Position numbers and translations under genes: made by a program | The notes under the pieces: generated by a model | Told to the model about the DNA's origin: nothing | Seen by the model: the letters and a program-made list of their open reading frames with translations, nothing else | Databases searched by the model: none | Part shown: piece after piece, positions 6,059-9,718 of the stretch | How positions within the stretch are numbered: position 1 is the stretch's first letter | Layout of the letters: each line of letters opens with the position of its first letter | DNA from: a virus | Strand: one strand, 5' to 3' | Length of the DNA stretch: 21,222 nt | Virus record (IMG/VR): IMGVR_UViG_3300037882_001932 | Coordinates: 1-21,222 of that record

Positions 6059-6100
6059 ACATAGTATACGGTACTCCAACAAGTTGTGCGCCCGTGTTCA
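6059..6100 (+). repeat. Dispersed palindromic repeat, copy R7
   Basis: ACATAGTATACGGTACTCC, then CAAC-AA-GTTG, then TGCGCCCGTGTTCA. It matches copy R5 over its whole length, except for the hairpin centre. It lies about 45 bases upstream of the leftward promoter. Confidence 0.7.
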
Positions 6101-6199
6101 GATGATAATCATCTTCCGATTCGGATTCGGTACAGTGATTCGCTATGTACCCGATAATGATTCGATAAACGAATCGATAAGTGATTCGGTTTTGTGGTT

Positions 6200-6233
6200 C
6201 GGTACGTCCTCCGATGTCGGTACGCCCGATGTC
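6200..6233 (+). repeat. Dispersed palindromic repeat, copy R8
   Basis: CGGTACGTCC, a centre TCCGATGTC that pairs CCGA with TCGG, then GGTACGCCCGATGTC. It keeps both conserved arms of R4a while the hairpin letters differ completely. Confidence 0.7.
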
Positions 6234-6300
6234 CCTTCGGTTCGTTATGTTAAGTGTTGTGTTAGTTTCTTTCTTTGGTGTAGCGTCTCATCATCAACAC

Positions 6301-6338
6301 ATACATATGTATAAGCTTTATTATTAATTGTATATACA
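6301..6338. promoter_or_regulatory. Pair of AT-rich palindromes, possible operator
   Basis: ATACATATGTAT (6301-6312) is a perfect 12-base palindrome, and TGTATATACA (6329-6338) is a perfect 10-base one, flanked by ATTAAT on both sides. Both contain the TAT/ATA-GTA core, as two sites for one dimeric repressor or initiator might. Low sequence complexity lowers the weight. Confidence 0.35.
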
Positions 6339-6375
6339 TTAATCATTATTAACATTGGTTGGTTATTGTGTGTTT

Positions 6376-6391
6376 GGTGGTGTGGTTGTGG
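6376..6391 (+). other. Two-tetrad G-quadruplex motif in a G/T-only tract
   Basis: GG-T-GG-TGT-GG-TTGT-GG lies in a nearly C- and A-free tract (about 6353-6399). The layout resembles the well-known thrombin aptamer quadruplex. It could fold when single-stranded. Confidence 0.35.
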
Positions 6392-6393
6392 TG

Positions 6394-6411
6394 TTGATTA
6401 TGTTTAATCAA
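6394..6411. promoter_or_regulatory. Perfect 7-base dyad, possible operator or hairpin
   Basis: TTGATTA, loop TGTT, TAATCAA: two perfect 7-base arms. No T-tract follows, so a protein site is more likely than a terminator. Confidence 0.4.
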
Positions 6412-6517
6412 GTAGGAATATGCGCCTAATTCTGCATAAAATAGTTAAGAGTGCGATAAATAGGCACTTACAGCGGTATTTTATTAAGCATAATGTGTAT
6501 TATCCAACATATATTTT

Positions 6518-6542
6518 CATATTAATCAGTAGTCATATTAAT
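6518..6542 (+). repeat. Short direct repeat CATATTAAT, two copies
   Basis: Copies at 6518-6526 and 6534-6542, 16 bases apart start to start. The spacing is iteron-like but only two copies are visible. Confidence 0.35.
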
Positions 6543-6549
6543 TTTTTAA

Positions 6550-6582
6550 GGGAGGGGGTGGGGAAATTTTCGATCGGTGGGG
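6550..6582 (+). other. G-run block 1
   Basis: GGG, A, GGGGG, T, GGGG, a 15-base AT-rich loop containing the palindrome CGATCG, then GGGG. Four runs of at least three G give an imperfect quadruplex motif. Confidence 0.4.
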
Positions 6583-6631
6583 ATGTATTTTAGACACGTC
6601 AAATAATTGGAGTAATTTTTTAGGTTTTTAG

Positions 6632-6662
6632 GGTACGATCCGTCCTAAAGGTACGTTCGAGG
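6632..6662 (+). repeat. Dispersed palindromic repeat, copy R9
   Basis: GGTACGATCCGT, a CCT-AA-AGG mini-hairpin, then GTACGTTCGAGG. It pairs best with copy R2 and runs directly into the G-rich block. Confidence 0.55.
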
Positions 6663-6726
6663 GTGGGGTTGTTGTAGGTGGGATGGGTTTGGGGAAGGGG
6701 TGGTAGGGGTAGGAAGGAAGGGGTGA
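6659..6726 (+). other. 68-base C-free G-rich block with canonical G-quadruplex
   Basis: There is no C in 68 bases, and about 40 of the 66 bases from 6661 are G. At 6680-6700 the runs GGG-AT-GGG-TTT-GGGG-AA-GGGG fit the canonical quadruplex rule (four runs of at least three G, loops of 1-7). The block lies 80 bases before the small terminase start on the coding strand. Possible roles are a packaging (pac) or replication signal, or control of terS transcription. Confidence 0.55.
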
Positions 6727-6805
6727 CCGCGGACGGGTTGATTGGTGTTAAGTAATTGTGTAAGGTTATTGGTAAATGAACTTTAAAACCTACTAGGGGT
6801 AACTA

Positions 6806-7705
6806 ATGACAACTGAAGATAAAGACACCATCGAACCGAGCACCGTAACCGTAGACGATTTACTTAAACAGGAACGTAGTGACATCGGACGCAGCGAAGC
6901 GAGCACCGTAACAATTGATGATTTGGTAGCTAAAGCTAAGGGTAAATCTAAACGAGATATGGAAGCGGCTATCAAGGGTGGGATTGGTATGATCCTCAGT
7001 AACCACGAGAAGCTCGCTGTGAAACGACAAGTTAAGAAAGGTTTGCCGAGTGAAGGTAAGCCAGGGGCTAAGTCGGACGAGGAAACTTACGGAAAGGGAT
7101 TTGACCCGAGTAAGAAAGCGTTGACAGAGAAACAGCAGAAGTTTGTGACGTACGTCCTTATGGGACATAACTACACAGACGCGTACGCTCGGATGAGAGG
7201 CATCGACCCTGTTAAGGAACGTTCTAAGATGGGTAAGTACTTTGGACAGTCAGCGAGTGAGATGGCAGCTATCCCACAAGTTAAAGCGGCGTTGGAACGC
7301 GCGCGTCAACGGAAGAAAGAGATAGTGTTACAGGAGTTGGATGAAGGAACGGTAATCCAAGCGGGGTTACAGCGTTCGGACATTGCGACGGAGTTAGTAA
7401 AGATCGCTTACAACCCGGACGGTAAAGATAACGACAGAATTAACGCGTTGAAGTTGATTGGTCAGATTACGGGAGCGTTAAAAGAGACCGGGGATATACA
7501 AGACGCACATAAACAAGTATTTCGTGACGGGTTTAAGGACCCTTTATCAGCGCTTAACCATTATCTGGGGGTGTTATCTGATAAGTTCTTACGTTCTGAT
7601 TCGGTAGATGTGTTTGTAGACGGGGAATTAATCGAAGGTGGTGTAGCGGAACCGGAAGATGTAGAACATCTAACAACAAACGCACAAACTAGTTTGGCGG
7701 ATTGA
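6806..7705 (+). CDS. terS: Terminase small subunit (299 aa)
   Basis: This is probably the DNA-recognition subunit that brings concatemeric phage DNA to the large subunit for packaging. After a disordered N-terminus, residues 105-170 read LTEKQQKFVTYVLMGHNYTDAY, then AAIPQVKAALERARQR, the pattern of small-terminase helix-turn-helix domains (EKQ-KFV, Y-DAY, P-V-AL). A predicted helical oligomerisation part follows (residues 180-240). At 299 aa it is longer than P22 gp3 (162 aa), with extra disordered ends. The N-terminus repeats STVT(V/I)DDL at residues 12-19 and 33-40. AGGGG lies six bases before the ATG. It is followed at once by the 60-aa gene at 7707. The large subunit is about 2 kb further on. 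Confidence 0.8.
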   Translation: MTTEDKDTIEPSTVTVDDLLKQERSDIGRSEASTVTIDDLVAKAKGKSKRDMEAAIKGGIGMILSNHEKLAVKRQVKKGLPSEGKPGAKSDEETYGKGFDPSKKALTEKQQKFVTYVLMGHNYTDAYARMRGIDPVKERSKMGKYFGQSASEMAAIPQVKAALERARQRKKEIVLQELDEGTVIQAGLQRSDIATELVKIAYNPDGKDNDRINALKLIGQITGALKETGDIQDAHKQVFRDGFKDPLSALNHYLGVLSDKFLRSDSVDVFVDGELIEGGVAEPEDVEHLTTNAQTSLAD

Positions 7706-7706
7706 A

Positions 7707-7889
7707 ATGCGGAAGAAATCGAAAGTGAAGCCTCAGAATCTGATAGCTAAGGATTTATTGAGTAGTAAGTTATATAAGATGAAGGTAATCCCGGACAAAC
7801 GGGAGGAAGCGATGAAAGCTTACCACGAGTTAGTAAAGCTAGAGAGTGAAAAACCAATAGATTGGGAAACAGAAGTGGTTTACCACTGA
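7707..7889 (+). CDS. Small basic protein after terS (60 aa)
   Basis: It starts one base after the terS stop (TGAAATG), so it is probably translated by coupling; the nearest SD-like word is GGCGG. The product is basic (MRKKSKVKPQNLIAKDLLSS, then YKMKVIPDKREEAMKAYHEL). The PQNLIAKDL and KVIPDK words resemble small basic proteins found near terminase genes of many podoviruses, which are uncharacterised as far as I know. A terminator-like hairpin follows at 7916-7938. Confidence 0.7.
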   Translation: MRKKSKVKPQNLIAKDLLSSKLYKMKVIPDKREEAMKAYHELVKLESEKPIDWETEVVYH

Positions 7890-7915
7890 CACCGGAAGGT
7901 GGTACACCTAACAGG

Positions 7916-7938
7916 AAACTCCTTAAATTAGGAGTTTT
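7916..7938. terminator. Terminator-like hairpin between convergent units
   Basis: AAACTCCT, loop TAAATT, AGGAGTTTT: a perfect 8-base stem whose flanking A and T runs serve both strands. It lies between the rightward gene ending at 7889 and the leftward unit ending at 8089. The T-tract is short, so efficiency is uncertain. Confidence 0.6.
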
Positions 7939-7952
7939 GAGGGGAACGTAGT

Positions 7953-7990
7953 GACTACGGACGCACAAATCTAAAGGGATTTGGCGTACC
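7953..7990 (-). repeat. Dispersed palindromic repeat, copy R11 (minus orientation)
   Basis: The minus strand reads GGTACGCC, hairpin AAATC-CCTTTA-GATTT, then GTGCGTCCGTAGTC. Both arms match the family while the hairpin stem is different. Its orientation is opposite to R1-R9. Confidence 0.6.
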
Positions 7991-8088
7991 GAGGGCGCTC
8001 GGCTGGGAGAAGTGTCCTTCAAAGGAGGGTAGCCTCGCGCTTACACAGTAAAGCGAGTGCCTCGCCTCGCGCTGGAACAAAGTTTTAG

Positions 8089-8289
8089 CTACTTCTTCTT
8101 GTAATCCTCCCACAGATTACTTCCTAATAGGAATAGGCCTACTACAGACACGAGGAATAGTGTTACGAGGTAAGTCCCCACAGCTACTATCAATCCTATG
8201 AAAGATGGGAGTAGTACCAGAAGCCAAGGCCACGAGATGAGCCCAAGGGCTTTAAGGATTACCAGAGTGATTGTTAATAGGTGAACCAT
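8089..8289 (-). CDS. Small integral membrane protein (66 aa)
   Basis: AAAGGT lies about nine bases before the ATG on the minus strand. Nearly the whole chain is hydrophobic, with two probable membrane spans (LTITLVILKALGLISWPWLL and VGTYLVTLFLVSVVGLFLL) and a charged cytoplasmic tail (WEDYKKK). The LISWPWLLVLLPSF segment recalls a small phage membrane protein family with a WPWWWVLLP word (memory only). Holin-like size and layout make lysis one possibility, but small membrane proteins of this kind are often not holins. It is the last gene of a leftward unit that also holds the tRNA. Confidence 0.7.
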   Translation of the reverse strand: MVHLLTITLVILKALGLISWPWLLVLLPSFIGLIVAVGTYLVTLFLVSVVGLFLLGSNLWEDYKKK

Positions 8290-8326
8290 TTATTTAAACC
8301 TTTTAAGTATGAAGGTCGCTAGACCT

Positions 8327-8358
8327 GATAACGGGCGCACCACAAAGTGGGTGTACCG
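8327..8358 (-). repeat. Dispersed palindromic repeat, copy R10, abutting the tRNA
   Basis: The minus strand reads CGGTACACC, CACTTTGTG, then GTGCGCCCGTTATC. It shares the ACTTTGT centre with R1 and R4a. It begins three bases after the tRNA 3' end (8361), so the repeat hairpin would lie directly downstream of the tRNA and could affect 3' processing or termination. Confidence 0.65.
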
Positions 8359-8360
8359 AA

Positions 8361-8434
8361 ATACCCCGGTAAGATTCGAACTTACATGACTTAGGTTGAT
8401 CAGACCGTAACTTTACCAATTAAGTAACGAGGTA
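8361..8434 (-). tRNA. tRNA-Ile (GAT)-like, aberrant anticodon stem
   Basis: The minus strand folds as a 74-base cloverleaf. The acceptor TACCTCG pairs with CGGGGTA (one G-T). The D stem is ACTT/AAGT with loop AATTGGTA carrying the conserved GG, and the T arm is GTAAG-TTCGAAT-CTTAC. The seven-base loop CTGATCA puts GAT at the anticodon (8399-8401), giving Ile. The anticodon stem is odd: either two mismatches, or a perfect six-pair stem if one C is bulged. Base 37 is C rather than a purine and the discriminator is T. CCA is not encoded. A promoter ends a few bases before its 5' end. It is probably transcribed, but whether it is charged is uncertain. Confidence 0.8.
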
Positions 8435-8442
8435 CTGTGGTT

Positions 8443-8471
8443 GGTATACCTGATTCTCTATCTGGTGTCAA
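8443..8471 (-). promoter_or_regulatory. Promoter for the tRNA
   Basis: On the minus strand, TTGACA (8466-8471), a 17-base spacer and TATACC (8443-8448). The predicted start near 8436 is at the tRNA 5' end (8434), so the transcript would begin almost at the mature tRNA end. The unit would continue into the membrane protein at 8289. Confidence 0.65.
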
Positions 8472-8478
8472 TAGTAGA

Positions 8479-8508
8479 AAACCCCCAAGGCGCGAACCGA
8501 GGGGGTTT
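8479..8508 (-). terminator. Terminator after the 35-codon leftward ORF
   Basis: AAACCCCC (8479-8486) pairs perfectly with GGGGGTTT (8501-8508), with an inner GG/CC extension and a CGCGAA loop. On the minus strand the stem ends in GGGGGTTTTC. The stop codon TAA of the ORF at 8507-8614 runs directly into it. Confidence 0.7.
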
Positions 8509-8614
8509 AATACTGCTTGACCAAGCAACGCGGGCAACTTACTCCTATTTGCGCGGGGGGAGCGTTGGAGCTACCAACAATCTCAAAGTGTCTCCCGTAC
8601 TCCATAGCCAGCAT
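8507..8614 (-). CDS. Possible micro-protein (35 aa) or small RNA unit
   Basis: A frame MLAMEYGRHFEIVGSSN, continuing to VSCPRCLVKQY, ends in TAA exactly at the terminator stem. The unit has its own strong promoter (8683-8711) and so looks like a complete monocistronic transcript of about 200 bases. A CPRC word near the C-terminus hints at metal binding. Against coding: there is no good SD (only AGAAG, nine bases before the second ATG at 8605), and the frame upstream of the first ATG is broken by TAG. The alternative is a non-coding small RNA covering 8479-8676. Confidence 0.4.
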   Translation of the reverse strand: MLAMEYGRHFEIVGSSNAPPAQIGVSCPRCLVKQY

Positions 8615-8682
8615 CTTCTAGGTCACTGGTTTAACGTTCACCTTCCTCACCACGTTCAACTAGTATCGGTGCGGTAAGTATT

Positions 8683-8711
8683 TTAATAGCACTAAAAGAA
8701 GAATTTGTCAA
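8683..8711 (-). promoter_or_regulatory. Strong leftward promoter with extended -10
   Basis: On the minus strand, perfect TTGACA (8706-8711), 17-base spacer, TATTAA (8683-8688) with TGC directly before it (extended -10). The start would be near 8676. It is divergent from the rightward promoter at 8733-8761. Confidence 0.75.
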
Positions 8712-8732
8712 CAGAAAAATAGTAGTACATTG

Positions 8733-8761
8733 TTGATTTACTGGTAAGTCTATGATATTAT
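8733..8761 (+). promoter_or_regulatory. Rightward promoter
   Basis: TTGATT (8733-8738), 17-base spacer, TATTAT (8756-8761). It ends 29 bases before the gene at 8791. Only 21 bases separate its -35 from that of the divergent promoter, so one regulator could control both. Confidence 0.65.
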
Positions 8762-8790
8762 TTTATACTTAGTATATATAAGGGATTAAA

Positions 8791-8982
8791 ATGGGTATGT
8801 CTAAAAAGAAATTAGTAGATAAGCAGGAGAAGGAAGCTCGTAAGCGCGAATCCCTCGGTCCTGAGTATTACCAGGAATTAACTATCTTTAGGAAAAAAGT
8901 TAACGGTCTCTACGATATTAATAATAAACTAACTAGATATGATTTCTATGAAGTAATGGGTGGGGATGATCTCCCATTCTAA
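8791..8982 (+). CDS. Small charged protein (63 aa)
   Basis: AAGGG lies six bases before the first ATG; a second ATG two codons later (MGMSKKK) is possible. The product starts with a basic helix (SKKKLVDKQEKEARKRESLG) and ends in an acidic, aromatic part (YDFYEVMGGDDLPF). It is soluble, possibly nucleic-acid binding, with no recognised family. It follows its own promoter and precedes the long structured non-coding stretch, so it may share a transcript with that RNA. Confidence 0.65.
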   Translation: MGMSKKKLVDKQEKEARKRESLGPEYYQELTIFRKKVNGLYDINNKLTRYDFYEVMGGDDLPF

Positions 8983-9303
8983 ACTACTCTCTGACAATGT
9001 ATATGGCCTCGGCTTGACGGGTCCACGGTCTTTGGGAGACCTAAGCCCCGGCTCGGCTCATATTAAGAGTTTTACCATTTACTAATTAAATAAATCGGGA
9101 CACCTTGTAAGGGAACGAGAGAAGCGAGTGGCCTCTCGAACGGATCTCGAAGAGAACGTATCGTAGTATTCGATATGTATTAACTTCTAGTGTAAGAGGT
9201 AGATTGTTAGAGGTGGGTTCGCGGTAGACAGACCTCGGGCTATAGAATCGATTAATATTAGATTCTAAGTATAAACTGTAATAAGTGTTAACAGCTTATA
9301 TAA

Positions 9304-9324
9304 GCTAATATACTTCATCTTGAG
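9304..9324 (+). repeat. Direct repeat, copy 1
   Basis: GCTAATATACTTCATCTT followed by GAG. It is identical over 18 bases to copy 2 at 9537-9558, which has one extra T before GAG. It overlaps the end of the palindrome at 9293-9306. Confidence 0.75.
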
Positions 9325-9395
9325 TTCAACCTTTAGAGGTATTACTTCGGAGTATATATAAAATACTCCTTATAAACTCTAAAGGGGGATATGCA

Positions 9396-9414
9396 AGGGG
9401 GAAAACCCCTATTT
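9396..9414 (+). terminator. Terminator-like hairpin
   Basis: AGGGG, loop GAAAA, CCCCT, then ATTTT. The five-pair GC stem and short T-run are consistent with a rho-independent terminator at the end of the structured stretch. Confidence 0.5.
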
Positions 9415-9536
9415 TAGCCATGTCTTTTTATTAGTGATTCGGATCCCAACCCGCACTGTAAATAAAATAGACTGTAAGCTTACATATGGCTAACGCAAAT
9501 CGAGAACTCAAGACTAAGTGGAGAACCAAACTAATG

Positions 9537-9558
9537 GCTAATATACTTCATCTTTGAG
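9537..9558 (+). repeat. Direct repeat, copy 2
   Basis: GCTAATATACTTCATCTT, then TGAG. The two copies bound a 233-base period containing the nested stem-loops and the terminator-like hairpin, which suggests duplication or an inserted segment. Confidence 0.75.
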
Positions 9559-9682
9559 ACGTACCTTCGTCAGTGATTTAAATGTAGCACAAACTTTCAC
9601 GAGTGTCAAATAGTTTATTCACTAAAGTGAAAAACTCCCGTTCGGAACTCACTCGTTGGTTTATTCACGATCTAAGGTACTA

Positions 9683-9711
9683 TTTACGAACTAAGTAAAA
9701 CAATGTATAAA
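9683..9711 (+). promoter_or_regulatory. Promoter directly before terL
   Basis: TTTACG (9683-9688), a 17-base spacer and TATAAA (9706-9711). The predicted start near 9718 falls on the terL ATG (9719), which would give a leaderless or nearly leaderless mRNA. Confidence 0.5.
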
Positions 9712-9718
9712 TACGGGT

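Larger units (their letters stand above)
5941..6805. other. Large non-coding control region between divergent gene arrays
   Basis: No gene is supported here. From left to right it holds the leftward promoter; repeat R7; a cluster of GATTCG words at 6110-6190, including GATTCG-ATAAA-CGAATC; repeat R8; two AT-rich palindromes at 6301-6338; a G/T-only tract near 6353-6399; a dyad at 6394-6411; a short hairpin (AGTGC/GCACT, about 6450); a direct repeat CATATTAAT (6518, 6534); a first G-run block at 6550-6582; repeat R9; and a C-free G-rich block at 6659-6726. Lying between divergent units and directly before the small terminase gene, it is a candidate replication, packaging or switch region. Which of these it is cannot be told from sequence alone. 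Confidence 0.7.
7890..8088. other. Structured non-coding spacer with several hairpins
   Basis: No gene is supported. Beyond the terminator and repeat R11, perfect or near-perfect stems include CGTAG/CTACG (7948-7960), CCGAG/CTCGG (about 7989-8002) and CGCTTAC paired with GTAAAGCG around ACA (about 8037-8055). The word CCTCGCGCT occurs twice, near 8032 and 8065. It is clearly more GC-rich than its surroundings. It could be the structured 3' end of the leftward transcript. Confidence 0.5.
9001..9414 (+). ncRNA. Candidate large structured RNA between terS and terL
   Basis: No credible gene is present, yet paired segments follow one another: a three-level hairpin at 9001-9063 (ATATGGCC/GGCTCATAT, GGCTT/AAGCC, GGTCT/AGACC); CGAGAG/CTCTCG (9116-9138); TATCG/CGATA (9159-9175); GAGGT/ACCTC (9210-9236); TAGAATC/GATTCTA (9243-9267); the palindrome AGCTTATATAAGCT (9293-9306); and a nested pair with CCTTTAGAG/CTCTAAAGG outside (9330-9385) and GGAGTAT/ATACTCC inside (9349-9369). 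A terminator-like hairpin closes it at 9396-9414. The upstream promoter at 8733 could drive it. Size, phage context and a nearby tRNA recall GOLLD and ROOL RNAs, but family identity cannot be judged by eye. The strand is inferred from the promoter and terminator. Confidence 0.45.
9415..9718. other. Non-coding leader upstream of terL
   Basis: No gene is supported. It holds the second copy of an 18-base direct repeat, a palindrome GTAAGCTTAC (about 9474-9483), and a branched fold at 9599-9656 in which ACGAGTG pairs with CACTCGT around two inner hairpins (TTCAC/GTGAA and GTTC/GAAC). The word TTTATTCAC appears twice, near 9614 and 9661. A promoter lies at its right end. It may be the 3' part of the structured RNA or an untranslated leader for terL. 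Confidence 0.5.

Noticed and set aside
281-6662. The recurrent GGTACG motif as a CRISPR array
   Set aside because: Copies are irregularly spaced by hundreds of bases, lie partly inside genes and have variable centres; there are no spacers of equal length and no cas genes.
7890-8088. A group I intron or a second tRNA in the GC-rich spacer
   Set aside because: A GACTA word occurs, but no matching P7 partner or other conserved intron core was seen, and no T-arm with GTTC-A- fits a cloverleaf.
8361-8434. The tRNA as a stop-codon suppressor
   Set aside because: Only GAT sits properly in a seven-base loop after T33; reading TCA would require A at position 33. Genes here use TAA, TAG and TGA normally as stops.
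8507-8653. Read-through of an in-frame TAG to extend the 35-codon ORF upstream
   Set aside because: Nothing around the TAG suggests recoding and TAG ends several other genes in the window.
8441-8677. A 78-codon + strand frame
   Set aside because: It lies opposite the promoter-ORF-terminator-tRNA promoter arrangement on the minus strand, has no SD, and its sequence is explained by those signals.
9391-9417. An eight-codon leader-peptide frame (MQGGKPLF) over the terminator-like hairpin
   Set aside because: The G-run before it resembles an SD, but so short a frame is expected by chance and no regulated codon run is present.
9486-9557. A 23-codon frame (MANANRELKTKW and on) overlapping the second direct repeat
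   Set aside because: It has no SD and is too short. Only the last codons match the first repeat copy, which is preceded by a stop in that frame; possibly a gene remnant.
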